Assembly (NCBI RefSeq): GCF_014841565.1
Contig: NZ_JACYUD010000005.1
Span: 276,706 to 340,705 of the forward strand
Length of the DNA stretch: 64,000 bases
Source of the DNA: Rhizobium sp. CFBP 8762
GTDB taxonomy: Bacteria > Pseudomonadota > Alphaproteobacteria > Rhizobiales > Rhizobiaceae
Direction: 5' to 3'
Under the pieces are notes generated by a model. The model ran no database searches and was not told where the DNA came from. It saw nothing but the letters and a program-made list of their open reading frames with translations. Below are positions 41,602 to 51,917 of this stretch, piece after piece. The number at the start of each line of letters is the position of its first letter. Position 1 is the first letter of the stretch. The position numbers were made by a program, and so were the translations under genes.

Positions 41602-42900
41602 TTAACCAGAGGTCTTGGCGAAACGGGCCAGAAGCTCGTTGCCTTCCGTTTCGATTGTCTTGAATGCGTCTTCAACAGTGGTTTCACCGCTGAAAATCTT
41701 GCCGTACTCGCGTTCCATAACTTCGCGGATTTGCGGGTAGAAGCCGAGACGGTACCCCTTCGACCATTCACCAGATTTCAACTGAAGCTGCTTGATGCCT
41801 ACTTCCGCGACCGGAGTCTTGTCGTAGTAGCCGTCTTTTTTGGCCATATCGTAGGCCGCGTTGGTAATGGCCACGTAACCCGTTGCCTTATGGTAGAAAT
41901 ATTGAACCTCTGCCGAGGTCAGAAACTGGAAGAAATCAGCAACGCATTTGTTCTCAGCCTCAGGCTTGCCAGCCATGGCAAACAAGGCCGCGCCACCGAT
42001 GAAGGTGTTCGTGCCAGCGCCGTCAATCGCTTTCCAGTAGGGCAGGAAGTCAGCCGAGAACGGCATTTGAGCTGTCTTCTGCAGACCGCCAAAGGAGCCC
42101 GACGAGCCGATCCACAATGCGGCCTTGTTTTCTTCAAACATCTTCTGGTTGTCAGACCAGCCAGCGCCGTAGAAGCCGAAATAGCCTGCATCCTTCCACG
42201 ACTTCAACTTGTTGAACATCATGACAAGGTTTGGATCCGTTACGCGCAGTTCCGTGCCCTTTGTGCTGTCGTAGCCGTTGTTGTTGGTCGCGAACTGAAT
42301 GTTGTTGCGCGAGAAGAAATTTTCGGTGAATTGCCATGTCAGTTGCGACTGTACGAGCGGAATGAAACCAGCTTCCTTCAGCTTTGGTGCAATGGCTTCA
42401 AACTCCTCCCACGTTTTTGGGGCCTCGACGCCGGCCTTTTTCATGGCCTCGTCGTTGACGTACATGATGGGCGCGGACGAATTGAAGGGCATTCCGACAA
42501 ACTTGCCTTCGGTATCGGCGTAGAGGTAGCGCACACCTTCGATGAAGTCCGCACGGTTGAAGCTGTAACCGGCTTTCGTAATCAGATCTTCGGCAGGAAT
42601 AACCGCGCCTTTGGCATTGATGATTGTGGCCGCACCGGCATCAAACACCTGAAGAATATTGGGCTGCTCGCCCGAACGGAATGCTGCAATGCCTGACGCC
42701 AGCGCCTCTTCATAGGTGCCCTTGCTGACGGGTGTTATCGCGCAAGCGGCCTGCGCTGCGTTGAACTTGGTGGCGATCTCGTTGATTACTTCGCCATTGC
42801 GGCCCGCCATACCGTGCCACCAGGAGATGTTGGTAGCAGCCATCGAAGAGGTTGCCGAAACCGCCAGAGCCAAACCCGCTGCCGAAATTTTCCTGATCAT
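41602..42900 (-). CDS. ugpB: sn-Glycerol-3-phosphate-binding periplasmic protein
   Basis: 432 residues from the ATG at 42900 (MIRKISAAGLALAVSATSSMA, a signal peptide), preceded by AAAGGACAG; the frame continues to 42996 without a signal. The mature part begins ATNISWWHGMAGRNGEVIN and includes AALWIGSSGSFGGLQKTAQM, as in UgpB. It captures glycerol-3-phosphate or glycerophosphodiesters for UgpAEC. First gene of the operon, so the promoter lies in the 150 bases to its right. Confidence 0.93.
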   Translation of the reverse strand: MIRKISAAGLALAVSATSSMAATNISWWHGMAGRNGEVINEIATKFNAAQAACAITPVSKGTYEEALASGIAAFRSGEQPNILQVFDAGAATIINAKGAVIPAEDLITKAGYSFNRADFIEGVRYLYADTEGKFVGMPFNSSAPIMYVNDEAMKKAGVEAPKTWEEFEAIAPKLKEAGFIPLVQSQLTWQFTENFFSRNNIQFATNNNGYDSTKGTELRVTDPNLVMMFNKLKSWKDAGYFGFYGAGWSDNQKMFEENKAALWIGSSGSFGGLQKTAQMPFSADFLPYWKAIDGAGTNTFIGGAALFAMAGKPEAENKCVADFFQFLTSAEVQYFYHKATGYVAITNAAYDMAKKDGYYDKTPVAEVGIKQLQLKSGEWSKGYRLGFYPQIREVMEREYGKIFSGETTVEDAFKTIETEGNELLARFAKTSG

Positions 42901-43051
42901 CGTCTGTCCTTTGCATCCTTCATTGGATGGCAGTGGACTAGCCGCCTTCGGTAACAGGCAAGTAACGCCTTCATTGCGGTTTCGTGACATTCTCACGAAA
43001 CGCAGTAATTTGAACTACCAGTTAATTGTGATGTGTAAAGGAGTGCGGAGG

Positions 43052-43822
43052 TCAGAACTGATCCTTGCGTTTGCGGATTTCCGCAAAGACCTGCTCGTCC
43101 GTTGCTGATTCCAGACCAAGCTGCTTGCGAATGCCTGCATCATCCGGTCGTAGAAACGGATTGGTCCGCTTCTCAAGACCGAGATTTGAGGGCGCGGTGA
43201 ACCTGTTCTGCGCGCGCAGTGCCTCGATCTCCTGCACGCGCTGTTTCAGCTCCGCATTCTCAGGGTCTATCGTCACCGCAAAGCGGGCGTTGGAGAGCGT
43301 GTATTCATGGCCGAAATAGACGGTGGTCTCGTCCGGCAGGGCTTTCAACTTTTGCAACGACCTCCACATATCCGCTGGTGTGCCTTCAAACAGACGTCCG
43401 CAGCCCAGCGCAAACAGCGTGTCGGCTGCAAACAACAGGTGATCGTCTGCGAAATGAAAGCAAATGTGTCCGGCGGTATGGCCGGGCGTATCAATGACGT
43501 CGACGCGATGGCCCGCAAAGATAAAGCTGTCACCACCGCGCACACTGTTGTCGAGACCGGGAATTTTCGCCGCTTCCGCCGCTGGGCCAGTGATCGTCAG
43601 GCCGAAACGGTCTTTGAGTGCCGCGTTGGCCGCAACGTGATCGGTGTGGTGGTGGGTGGTGAAAATATCGGTGAGTTGCCAGCCGCGCCGCGCCAGCGCC
43701 TCCAGAATGGGCTGCTCCTCCGGCGCATCGATGCTGGCGGTAGCGCCGCTGACGGGATCATGCAGCAGAACGCCGAAATTGTCCGAGCGGGCCATGAAAA
43801 GATCGATTTCGAGAGCGGTCAT
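43052..43822 (-). CDS. gloB: Hydroxyacylglutathione hydrolase (glyoxalase II)
   Basis: 256 residues from the ATG at 43822, chosen because AGAAGGA lies 8 bases upstream; an ATG two codons earlier is possible. The metallo-beta-lactamase motif [14 protein letters not shown] is at residues about 55-68, the further ligands are in [14 protein letters not shown] and [14 protein letters not shown], and the C-terminal HAGH_C part ends with [16 protein letters not shown] ([11 protein letters not shown]). It hydrolyses S-lactoylglutathione. Divergent from the methyltransferase gene. Confidence 0.95.
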   Translation of the reverse strand: MTALEIDLFMARSDNFGVLLHDPVSGATASIDAPEEQPILEALARRGWQLTDIFTTHHHTDHVAANAALKDRFGLTITGPAAEAAKIPGLDNSVRGGDSFIFAGHRVDVIDTPGHTAGHICFHFADDHLLFAADTLFALGCGRLFEGTPADMWRSLQKLKALPDETTVYFGHEYTLSNARFAVTIDPENAELKQRVQEIEALRAQNRFTAPSNLGLEKRTNPFLRPDDAGIRKQLGLESATDEQVFAEIRKRKDQF

Positions 43823-43892
43823 CAGCATTTCCTTCTTCACTTTCCTCATTTAAGTGCTGGATGCCCGTTGTCCAGTACACTACGATAACAAC

Positions 43893-44660
43893 ATGCACGC
43901 TGATATTGTCGATCTCCGCCAATTCTACCATTCCACCCTTGGCCATTCTGCCGAGCAGGCCATAGGCATGGCGCTCTCGTCTATCTGGACCGAACTGCCG
44001 GAAGAGCGGCTTGTGGGCCTCGGCTATGCTGTGCCCTATCTTGACCGCTTTCGCGCAGACACCGAGCGCACGTTTGCCTTCATGCCTGCGGGGCAGGGCG
44101 CGGTGAACTGGCCATTTGCCGAGAAGTCTGCGACGGCATTGATTTTCGACGAGGAACTGCCGCTGCCCGATGCCTCGGTCGATCGTGTATTGATGGTGCA
44201 TTCGCTGGAATTTGCCGAAAATCCAAGGGAGACCATGAAGGAACTGTGGCGGGTGCTGGCCCCCGGCGGACGGGTGGTGATCGTGGTTCCCAACCGGCGC
44301 GGGGTGTGGGCGCGCATGGAGCATACGCCGTTTGGCTCCGGGCGGCCCTATTCGCGCGGGCAATTGACAGCGCTGTTGCGCGAAACGAATTTTACGCCCG
44401 GTGCCTCAGCCGATGCGCTGTTTTTTCCACCGTCGAAAATCCGCTCGGTGCTCAAGCTGCGGCGCAGTTTTGAGCGGGTCGGGCGCTCGCTCTGGCCGGT
44501 GTTTGCGGGGGTCATCATCGTGGAAGCACAAAAGCGCCTGTATCAGGGCCTGCCAGTGGCGGCGCGTGCATCACGCCGCGTATTCGTGCCTGTGCTGGGA
44601 ACGCAGGGCGTGCCGAGCCTGCGCAAGGTGAAGCCGCAGGATCCGCAACACGGCGGATAG
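43893..44660 (+). CDS. SAM-dependent methyltransferase (class I)
   Basis: 255 residues from the ATG at 43893 (MHADIVDLRQFYHSTLGH). The family features are post-I motifs of the methyltransferase 11 type: LPLPDASVDRVLMVHSLEF, then LWRVLAPGGRVVIVVPNRRG, and RPYSRGQLTALLRE. The G-rich motif I is weak, replaced by LGYAVPYLDRF. Pairing with gloB, divergent, is common in Hyphomicrobiales. Its substrate is unknown. Confidence 0.8.
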   Translation: MHADIVDLRQFYHSTLGHSAEQAIGMALSSIWTELPEERLVGLGYAVPYLDRFRADTERTFAFMPAGQGAVNWPFAEKSATALIFDEELPLPDASVDRVLMVHSLEFAENPRETMKELWRVLAPGGRVVIVVPNRRGVWARMEHTPFGSGRPYSRGQLTALLRETNFTPGASADALFFPPSKIRSVLKLRRSFERVGRSLWPVFAGVIIVEAQKRLYQGLPVAARASRRVFVPVLGTQGVPSLRKVKPQDPQHGG

Positions 44661-44754
44661 GGAACTGGGAAGGCTTGGATGCCACTCGACAAAGCCTGAA
44701 TTCACACGTATTTCCTGAAATCCGTATCGCTTTCAAACCGGTAAGAGACAGTCC

Positions 44755-45864
44755 ATGAGCACTGAAGCAACCAGCCCGACCCCGCGCCCCGGCATTCTGG
44801 ATATTTCCGCCTATGTCCCCGGCAAGGAACATGCGCCCGGTGTTGCCAAGGTGCACAAACTCTCTTCCAATGAAACCCCGCTTGGAGCCAGCCCTGCCGC
44901 TATCGAGGCCTTCCAGAAGGCCGCATTTCAGCTTGAGCGTTACCCTGATGGGCAGGCAACGCTGTTGCGCGATTCCATTGCCAGCGTTTATGGCCTGAAC
45001 CCTGCCAACATCATGTGCGGCAATGGCTCGGATGAGCTTCTGGGCCTGCTGTGCACGGTGTATCTGGGTGCCGGTGATGAAGGTATCATTACCGAGCATG
45101 GCTTTTCGGTCTACAAAATCCAGATCAAGGCTGCCGGTGGTACGCCGGTGACGGTGAAGGAAAAGGATTGCCGGATCGATGTGGACGCCATTCTGGCGGC
45201 GGTGACGGAGCGCACAAAGATCGTGTTTCTGACCAACCCCGGCAACCCGACCGGAACCTATATTCCCGTCAGCGAGGTGCGCCGATTGCAGGCAGGCCTG
45301 CCAAAAACCGTGCTGCTGGTGCTGGACGCCGCCTATGCGGAATATGTGCGTACCAATGATTACGAGGCGGGCGTGGAACTCGTATCTTCCAGCCGCAATG
45401 TGGTGATGACCCGCACCTTCTCCAAAGTATATGGCCTGGCTGCGTTGCGCGTCGGCTGGATGTATGCACCACAGGCCGTCATCAGCGCGGTCAACCGCAT
45501 TCGTGCGCCGTTCAACATCAACGCGCCGGCCATTGCAGCGGCGTCCGTGGCGATCCGTGATCTCGGCTTTATCGAGCGCGCCGTGGCACACAATACGGAA
45601 TGGATGGAAAAGGTCGTGGACGGGCTAAAAGAGATCGGCCTGACCGTGACCCCATCGGTCACGAATTTCGTGCTGATTCATTTCCCCGATGCCGAAGGCC
45701 GTCGCGCCCGCGATGCCGATGAATATCTGACGCAACGCGGCTATATTTTGCGGGCGGTCAGCGGCTATGGTTTTCCCAATGCCTTGCGCATGACGATTGG
45801 TACGCAGGAGGCCTGCGAAGGGGTTCTGGCGGCGCTGCGTGGTTTTGTGAGTCGGCTAGCATGA
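44755..45864 (+). CDS. hisC: Histidinol-phosphate aminotransferase
   Basis: 369 residues. Class I/II aminotransferase with the PLP-lysine in [19 protein letters not shown], and [14 protein letters not shown] for cofactor binding. It opens with an N-terminal region [13 protein letters not shown] typical of HisC. It makes histidinol phosphate and in many Hyphomicrobiales also aromatic amino acids; the next gene tyrA overlaps by 4 bases, which supports a dual role in tyrosine and phenylalanine synthesis. Confidence 0.93.
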   Translation: MSTEATSPTPRPGILDISAYVPGKEHAPGVAKVHKLSSNETPLGASPAAIEAFQKAAFQLERYPDGQATLLRDSIASVYGLNPANIMCGNGSDELLGLLCTVYLGAGDEGIITEHGFSVYKIQIKAAGGTPVTVKEKDCRIDVDAILAAVTERTKIVFLTNPGNPTGTYIPVSEVRRLQAGLPKTVLLVLDAAYAEYVRTNDYEAGVELVSSSRNVVMTRTFSKVYGLAALRVGWMYAPQAVISAVNRIRAPFNINAPAIAAASVAIRDLGFIERAVAHNTEWMEKVVDGLKEIGLTVTPSVTNFVLIHFPDAEGRRARDADEYLTQRGYILRAVSGYGFPNALRMTIGTQEACEGVLAALRGFVSRLA

Positions 45865-46787
45865 CGCAACAGTTCGAGCGTGTTGCGCTGATCGGCATCG
45901 GTTTGATTGGCTCGTCCATTGCGCGGGCGATCAAGCTGCATGGGCTTGCGGGGTCGGTTGCCATTTCGACCCGCAGCGCCGAAACCTTGAAACGGGCTGA
46001 GGAACTGAAGCTCGGTGATGTCTACACACAATCCAGCGCGCAAGCGGTGCAGGATGCCGATCTGGTGATTGTGTCGGTGCCCGTAGGTGCATCGGCGGCG
46101 GTGGCAGCCGATATCGCCCCGCACCTCAAGCCCGGCGCGATTGTGACCGATGTCGGTTCCACAAAAGCGTCCGTGGTGGCGCAAATGGCACCGCATATGC
46201 CTGATACGGTGCATTTCATTCCCGGTCACCCGATTGCGGGTACCGAATATTCCGGTCCCGATGCGGGCTTTGCCGATCTCTTTAGAGGGCGCTGGTGCAT
46301 TCTGACCCCCATGCCCGGTGCCGACGAGGGTGCCAAGCAGACGCTGCGGCATTTTTGGGAAACGCTTGGCTCCATGGTGGAGGAGATGGACCCCGCCCAC
46401 CATGATAAGGTTCTGGCCATCGTATCGCATTTGCCGCACATCATCGCCTACAACATTGTTGGCACGGCGGATGATCTGGAAACGGTAACCGAGTCGGAAG
46501 TCATCAAATATTCCGCATCCGGTTTCCGCGATTTTACGCGCTTAGCGGCGTCCGATCCCACCATGTGGCGCGATATCTGCCTGCACAACAAGGATGCCAT
46601 TCTGGAAATGCTGTCGCGCTTTTCCGAGGATCTGGCGTCGCTGCAACGGGCGATCCGCTGGGGCGATGGCGACAAGCTGTTCGACATGTTCACCCGCACG
46701 CGGGCGATTCGCCGTTCTATTATTGATGCAGGTCAGGATGTGGAACTGCCGGACTTTGGCCGCCACGTGAATGATACCAAAAATTAA
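45861..46787 (+). CDS. tyrA: Prephenate/arogenate dehydrogenase
   Basis: 308 residues. Rossmann loop [15 protein letters not shown] near residue 12, then [11 protein letters not shown], and [19 protein letters not shown] with the substrate-binding His, and a final C-terminal helical domain containing [14 protein letters not shown]. It makes tyrosine from prephenate or arogenate with NAD(P). It overlaps hisC by 4 bases, so the two form an operon. Confidence 0.93.
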   Translation: MTQQFERVALIGIGLIGSSIARAIKLHGLAGSVAISTRSAETLKRAEELKLGDVYTQSSAQAVQDADLVIVSVPVGASAAVAADIAPHLKPGAIVTDVGSTKASVVAQMAPHMPDTVHFIPGHPIAGTEYSGPDAGFADLFRGRWCILTPMPGADEGAKQTLRHFWETLGSMVEEMDPAHHDKVLAIVSHLPHIIAYNIVGTADDLETVTESEVIKYSASGFRDFTRLAASDPTMWRDICLHNKDAILEMLSRFSEDLASLQRAIRWGDGDKLFDMFTRTRAIRRSIIDAGQDVELPDFGRHVNDTKN

Positions 46788-46894
46788 CGCTTCTAACGGG
46801 TTCTGGTGTTGATTCAGATTCTGTAAATTAGCTTCCTCTACCATTCTCCTGTCTGCGAAGCGCTGTGCTCGCACATAAGGGATAGCGAGGGAAT

Positions 46895-48322
46895 ATGGCG
46901 TGGTTTCGATCAGGCAAGGCTGATGCGTTAAAAGCAACCCGGGAGCAACTGGCAGCCGTCACAGAGCGGTCCCGTCTTCTGGATGAAGCCTGCGGAATTG
47001 GTCTTTGGGAAGCCGTGCTGCACGAGGGAGATGCTCTGCATCCCCAGAGCCGGTGGACGTGGTCGGCAGAGTTTCGCCGTCTGGTTGGCTTTGATTCCGA
47101 AGCGGCGTTTCCGAACGTCGTGCAATCCTGGTCGGATCGCTTGCATCCCGATGATGTCGCGCCCACATTCGCCGCGTTCGCGGAACACCTGAAAGATAAA
47201 ACTGGCCGCGCCCGCTACGATGTTACCTATCGTTTGAAAATGCAGGATGGGTCTTATCGCTGGTTTCGCGCCACCGGTGGATGCGCGCATCAGACCGATG
47301 GGCGGACCATCCGAGCCTGCGGTTCCCTGAGCGATGTACACGCGGCGGTTCTGTTGCAGGAGAAAACCGCGCGGGAAGGCGATGACGATACCGCCGTTCT
47401 CGATACGTTGGGCAAGGCTCTGTCACAGGTGGCACAGGGAAACCTGACTTACCGCATTACCGGGGACATTCCGTCCAAAGCCGCACGGCTCAAGCAGGAC
47501 TTCAACGACGCTGCCGGTCGGTTGCAGGATATCATGGGGTCGGTGGCCCGGGTCAGCCATGCCATGCTGGCGGGTTCCGGAGAGATCGCCCAGGCCTCCG
47601 ATGATCTGTCGCGCCGTACGGAGCAACAGGCAGCGTCGCTGGAGGAAACGGCGGCGGCACTGGAAGAAATCACCACCACCGTGCGCAAGACCGCAGAGGG
47701 CGCGCAGGAGGTTGCCTCCGTCACCGCACAGGCGCGTGTGGCCGCAGAAGAATCCGGCAAGGTTGTCGGCAATGCGGTGACTGCCATGTCTGAAATCGAG
47801 CAGTCCTCGCGGCAGATCGGACAGATCATCGGCGTGATCGATGAAATCGCGTTCCAGACGAATCTGTTGGCGCTGAACGCTGGCGTCGAAGCGGCCCGCG
47901 CTGGCGAAGCAGGCCGTGGTTTTGCTGTCGTGGCACAGGAAGTTCGCGAATTGGCGCAACGCTCCGCCAATGCGGCCAAGGAAATCAAGACGCTGATTTC
48001 CACGTCGTCGCGTCAGGTCGGGCAGGGGGTAACGCTGGTGGGCGATACCGGTAAGGCGCTGGCGCAGATTGCAGAGCAGGTTACGCGGATCACCACGCTG
48101 GTGAGCGACATTGCCCACTCCGCCCGCGAGCAGGCAACCGGATTGAACGAAATCAACACCGCGGTAAGTCAAATGGACCAGATGACGCAGCAGAATGCCG
48201 CCATGGTGGAGCAAACCACTGCATCCGGCCGGTCACTTGCCGATGATGCACGGGAGTTGTCCAATCTGGTACGGCATTTCCGTCTCGATGACGATATCAC
48301 CGTGCAGCGTCGCGTTGCCTGA
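46895..48322 (+). CDS. Soluble methyl-accepting chemotaxis protein with PAS domain
   Basis: 475 residues without membrane segments. Residues about 25-150 are a PAS domain ([55 protein letters not shown]). After a HAMP-like stretch the MCP signalling domain follows, with the conserved hairpin tip [21 protein letters not shown] and [20 protein letters not shown]. The C-terminus ends at RRVA with no clear methyltransferase pentapeptide. It should report an internal signal, perhaps redox or a ligand in the PAS pocket, to CheA. No che genes are in the window. Confidence 0.9.
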   Translation: MAWFRSGKADALKATREQLAAVTERSRLLDEACGIGLWEAVLHEGDALHPQSRWTWSAEFRRLVGFDSEAAFPNVVQSWSDRLHPDDVAPTFAAFAEHLKDKTGRARYDVTYRLKMQDGSYRWFRATGGCAHQTDGRTIRACGSLSDVHAAVLLQEKTAREGDDDTAVLDTLGKALSQVAQGNLTYRITGDIPSKAARLKQDFNDAAGRLQDIMGSVARVSHAMLAGSGEIAQASDDLSRRTEQQAASLEETAAALEEITTTVRKTAEGAQEVASVTAQARVAAEESGKVVGNAVTAMSEIEQSSRQIGQIIGVIDEIAFQTNLLALNAGVEAARAGEAGRGFAVVAQEVRELAQRSANAAKEIKTLISTSSRQVGQGVTLVGDTGKALAQIAEQVTRITTLVSDIAHSAREQATGLNEINTAVSQMDQMTQQNAAMVEQTTASGRSLADDARELSNLVRHFRLDDDITVQRRVA

Positions 48323-48350
48323 CCAGCAGGAGGAAACTGCTTTTGATGAG

Positions 48351-48389
48351 AGCACCGTTCGATTCGATTGAATCAAATCGGACAGTGCT
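48351..48389. repeat. Composite hairpin repeat, copy C (second hairpin only)
   Basis: AGCACCGTTCGATTCGATT pairs with GAATCAAATCGGACAGTGCT through almost its whole length, with a few C/T differences. It lies between the convergent chemoreceptor and DUF2125 genes and probably ends transcription from both sides. It resembles the second hairpin of copies D and E. Confidence 0.6.
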
Positions 48390-48428
48390 TTCTTCCCGAT
48401 CCTTGCTGCGCTCCAGTCGAGTTATGCG

Positions 48429-49448
48429 CTAAAGCGGCGGTAGTTTGCCAATCGGGATAAATCCAAGAAAAGCGGTGCCGTCGCGCACATCAATTGTGAC
48501 GCTGGCATCATTGCTGCCGTTGGAAAGCGCTTTCATCAGCTTGGTGGCGGTCTTGATGATACTGGCCTGATCGGGAGCCACCGCTGTCAATTGTGTTCGC
48601 CAGGCGTCAACATTGTTCAGTGACAGTTTGAACTCGCCCGAGACGACACCAACGTCGCTGACGCTGAACGGGCCGGAGGCATTTGCAATCAGCCCTCCGC
48701 CGAGGTCAATCTGAATGGCCCGCACGGTGCCGGATGTGCCATACAGCGGATCGGCCGGCAGCGTTGCGGAGGCAAGCCACGGCGCGCGGCCGAGAATGGT
48801 GAGATCCGCGCTGGCATTCACAGGTGGAACGGGGCTGTCCACCTCCGGGACTTTCAGCCGGAGCTGGTTGACGGACATGGCGATATCCACATCATCGCCA
48901 TTGGAGCGCACATGCATCTCTCCCTGTTCCGCACTGAAGGTGCCGCTGTCCGGGCTGATGGGTGTCACCACCGTTCCCGCCAAGGCTTTATAGGCAAGGG
49001 ACGTGCGGTTCAGACCACCGGTATTGACCACGGCACTGGCCTGCATCTGGGTCCAGTTGGCGGATATGGAGGTGCCGGGTGTCATGCGGATTTCCGCCGG
49101 TCCATCCAGTTCCAGAACACTGTGGCCGGGCGCGTAGACTTGCGCCGCCGAGCGCAGCGCACCGAACGAGGCTGAAATGCCGTGTCGGGTATCATCCACC
49201 TTCACCTGATTGCAGAAAACGCCGATGCGGAAGGGAAATCCCCGTACATCCATATCGGTGCATTGTCCGGCAACCCCTGCGGTGTTGGGCTGGGCAAGGA
49301 CAGCAGCCAGACGGGATTTCATCTGCCCGGCCAGCACGAACCAAACCGCGCTATAACCGGCAAGAACAATCAGGATTGCCAGCGCCAGCCACAGCAGCTT
49401 GCGGCTTTGTTTTCTGGGGACCGGTCCATTCGTTTCGTGCATTGTCAT
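48429..49448 (-). CDS. DUF2125 domain protein
   Basis: 339 residues. One membrane span near the start (LLWLALAILIVLAGYSAVWFVL) anchors a large beta-rich periplasmic part (MDVRGFPFRIGVFCNQVKV, GISASFGALRSAAQVYAPG, GTFSAEQGEMHVRSNG). This pattern is that of DUF2125 proteins, conserved in alphaproteobacteria, function unknown. Convergent with the chemoreceptor gene. Confidence 0.82.
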   Translation of the reverse strand: MTMHETNGPVPRKQSRKLLWLALAILIVLAGYSAVWFVLAGQMKSRLAAVLAQPNTAGVAGQCTDMDVRGFPFRIGVFCNQVKVDDTRHGISASFGALRSAAQVYAPGHSVLELDGPAEIRMTPGTSISANWTQMQASAVVNTGGLNRTSLAYKALAGTVVTPISPDSGTFSAEQGEMHVRSNGDDVDIAMSVNQLRLKVPEVDSPVPPVNASADLTILGRAPWLASATLPADPLYGTSGTVRAIQIDLGGGLIANASGPFSVSDVGVVSGEFKLSLNNVDAWRTQLTAVAPDQASIIKTATKLMKALSNGSNDASVTIDVRDGTAFLGFIPIGKLPPL

Positions 49449-49647
49449 CTCTCATTCAATAACCGAACCGCTCAGCGTTTATTTTACGCATTGTCCGGGT
49501 GTAAAAGCGAGGCTGCTTTACTGGAAATGCTCTATCATCCGGCTTTGCGGCAGAAGGCGGGCAAGCGGCGCGCTTCTGCAGCCTTTTGACACCATCGCGC
49601 CTCAGTCTTATGCAAAACAGGATGCAACGACAAAGACGGATACATGA

Positions 49648-50169
49648 ATGAGCGATTTCTGGGTGTTTGGCTACGGCTCTCTGATGTGGAACCCCGGATT
49701 TGCCTTTCAGCGCCGCTCCGTAGCAACGCTAGCCGGTTTTCACCGCAGACTGTGCATCCGCTCCACGGTTTATCGCGGCACGCCAGAGCATCCGGGTCTG
49801 GTGCTGGGTCTGGATCGCGGCGGCATGTGTGCCGGTGTTGCGTTCCATGTGGCAGCGCCAGATCATGAGGATGTACTGGCGTACTTACGCGAGCGCGAGC
49901 AGGTCAACAGCGTTTACAGCGAGCAATGGCTGCCGCTGACGCTCGCCGATGGCGATGAAGTAACGGCGCTGACCTATGTGGCGGACCGGAACCATTCCCA
50001 ATATGCCGGAAAGATGACAGTGCTGGAAGCAAGCCATATCGTTGCCAGTTCCACCGGAAAAGCCGGGCCAAACCGCGATTACGTCACCAACACCGTCGCG
50101 CATCTGCGTGATATGGGCATTGTGGACGCGACCCTTGAAGAGGTCGCTTCCATGGTATCAACATTATAA
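49648..50169 (+). CDS. ChaC-type gamma-glutamylcyclotransferase
   Basis: 173 residues. It opens SDFWVFGYGSLMWNPGFAF, the conserved start of the ChaC family, with a downstream Glu in YLREREQVNSVYSEQWLPL that is probably catalytic. ChaC enzymes split glutathione into 5-oxoproline and Cys-Gly, or act on gamma-glutamyl peptides. The gene ends overlapping the acyltransferase gene by about 6 bases (convergent). Confidence 0.9.
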   Translation: MSDFWVFGYGSLMWNPGFAFQRRSVATLAGFHRRLCIRSTVYRGTPEHPGLVLGLDRGGMCAGVAFHVAAPDHEDVLAYLREREQVNSVYSEQWLPLTLADGDEVTALTYVADRNHSQYAGKMTVLEASHIVASSTGKAGPNRDYVTNTVAHLRDMGIVDATLEEVASMVSTL

Positions 50170-50958
50170 GGCTTTGCTCTCGCCGCTGAGTTCGGCAAGG
50201 CGTGTTGCCGCAGTCGGGGGAAGTGGCACATGCGGATTGTCGGCAACGGTCTTGATCAAAAGGGCGTCGCTCTCCCGTTCCATGGTGTCCACCAGCGTTT
50301 CCAAAAACCGGTCCGGTGTCAGGCCGGGCTGTATTGCGGGCAAGATTCGCACCTGGAAATGGCCGGGATAGCGCAGGAACTTGCGACGCGGCCAAAACAG
50401 GCCGGGATGCATGACAACCGGCACGACCGGCACCTGTAGATCACGGTAGAGCCGCGCAATGCCATATTTGTAATCGGGAGCTGCGCCCGGCGGGCGGCGG
50501 GTGCCCTCGGGGTAGATGATAAGCTGGCGACCGCTTCGCATCTCTGCCTTGGCGCGCTCCATCACCTTCGCCATGGTTTTTCCCCGGGCGGAGCGGTCCA
50601 CCGGCACCATGCGCTGTTTCAGGACATACCAGCCAAACAGTGGAATCCATGTCAACTCACGTTTGAGAATGAAGAATGGATCATCCAGCCACGGCAGCAG
50701 TGCAAAGACATCCCAAAACGACTGGTGCTTGGGCGAAAAGATATAGCTGCCCTTTGGAATATTCTCCAGCCCATCGATTTCAAAGGTGGTGCCCACGATC
50801 ACGCGCATCAGCCAGTGATTGCTGCGCGCCCAGTTTTTCGGCACCATATAGGCCTTCTTGCGCGGCAGCAGAAAGTACATCGGCGTCATCACCACCATTT
50901 GCAGGATGATGTTGATGTAAAAGAGAATATTGAACACTACGGAACGCAGGACGATCAT
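50164..50958 (-). CDS. Lysophospholipid/1-acylglycerol-3-phosphate acyltransferase
   Basis: 264 residues. The acyltransferase motifs are clear: the HX4D box in SPKHQSFWDVFALLP near residue 75, KRELTWIPLFGWYV, and the PEGTR box (YPEGTRRPPGAAPD) near 150. A hydrophobic N-terminal segment (VVFNILFYINIILQMVVM) holds it in the membrane. PlsC-type enzymes make phosphatidic acid; whether this is the main PlsC or an accessory enzyme cannot be told. Confidence 0.9.
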   Translation of the reverse strand: MIVLRSVVFNILFYINIILQMVVMTPMYFLLPRKKAYMVPKNWARSNHWLMRVIVGTTFEIDGLENIPKGSYIFSPKHQSFWDVFALLPWLDDPFFILKRELTWIPLFGWYVLKQRMVPVDRSARGKTMAKVMERAKAEMRSGRQLIIYPEGTRRPPGAAPDYKYGIARLYRDLQVPVVPVVMHPGLFWPRRKFLRYPGHFQVRILPAIQPGLTPDRFLETLVDTMERESDALLIKTVADNPHVPLPPTAATRLAELSGESKAL

Positions 50959-51023
50959 CGGCGGCTTTCAAACACTAATCGAGATGTCTGCGTATACGAT
51001 TATTTGCGGCCCAAGGAAAACCG

Positions 51024-51123
51024 TTTAAAGCATTTCCAGTCGAAGCGGGATTGCTTCGGCGTCGGACAATACGGCAAAACAAACTATAGAGCATTTCGAT
51101 GAACTCTTGTTCAGCGGAATGCT
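51024..51123. repeat. Composite hairpin repeat, copy D (both hairpins)
   Basis: First hairpin AAGCATTTCCAGTCGAAGC pairs loosely with GCTTCGGCGTCGGACAAT; then a linker rich in A (GGCAAAACAAACTAT); then a second hairpin (51090-51123) with arms AGCATT-TC-GATGAAC and GTTCA-GCGGAATGCT. It lies between the acyltransferase gene and the YdcF-type gene. Confidence 0.6.
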
Positions 51124-51864
51124 TTATGTGCCGTCGATACCTGCGCTGTGGGACCCGCGCAAACCTTCTGTGCGCAGTCCGGTGCCCGGCACACTGCCTG
51201 CCAAATCGCGCAGGCTGGCTAACGTTATCTTGAAGTATTCCAGCAACATGGCGCGAAGCACTGCCGGGTCGCGCAGCCAGTTCCTGGCCTTCAAATCAGA
51301 ACTGACGACGGGGTAGGGGACAAAATCCGTCTGATTGTCGACGCGGCGCAATTCCTGCAGCGAGCGGGGCATGTGGTAGTTGGTGGTGACCACCAGCACC
51401 TTTCGGTAGGCATTGTCTCGTATCCAGCGCACAGTTTCGTTGGCATTGCCAATCGTATCCAGCGCCTGATGGCCGATATCCACGCAGCATTTAAACAGGC
51501 TCTGCGAACTCTGGGTGTTGCGTGCGATCTGGTTGCCGGTCGTGGCCGGATGAACCCCCGATATCAGCAGGCGTTCGCCCGCGCCGGTTTTCAGCAGTTC
51601 GACCGCCTGATCGATCCGTTGAGCGCCACCGGTCAGTACAACAATGGCATCGGCCTTCGGATTTTCCGGCGGCTGCAGCGCGGTGATCTGCTCGACGAAA
51701 CGCAGAAAATCAATGCCGATACACAGGATCAGGACCACGGTCAGCGTCACCGTCAAACGGGCAATGAATGTGGCAGCACGGCCCAAGCGCACGAAGCCTG
51801 CGCGTGGTGAACCGACGCCGTACTGCGTGCCATCGCGATTCGTACTGTCTGAGCGCCCTGTCAT
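51124..51864 (-). CDS. YdcF-family protein (DUF218)
   Basis: 246 residues. After a basic start and a membrane segment (LTVTLTVVLILCIGIDFLRFV) comes the DUF218 domain: ADAIVVLTGGAQRIDQAVEL, LLISGVHPATTGN, ALDTIGNANETVRWIRDNAY and LVVTTNYHMPRSLQELRRV. Family members ElyC and SanA affect envelope synthesis. It is upstream of the divergent region near the acyltransferase and follows ftsX in the same direction, with 54 bases between the two. Confidence 0.85.
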   Translation of the reverse strand: MTGRSDSTNRDGTQYGVGSPRAGFVRLGRAATFIARLTVTLTVVLILCIGIDFLRFVEQITALQPPENPKADAIVVLTGGAQRIDQAVELLKTGAGERLLISGVHPATTGNQIARNTQSSQSLFKCCVDIGHQALDTIGNANETVRWIRDNAYRKVLVVTTNYHMPRSLQELRRVDNQTDFVPYPVVSSDLKARNWLRDPAVLRAMLLEYFKITLASLRDLAGSVPGTGLRTEGLRGSHSAGIDGT

Positions 51865-51917
51865 GATTCGCTCATACCGCCAGAATACGGCGGCGGCTAG
51901 ATTCCGTTTGCATTATT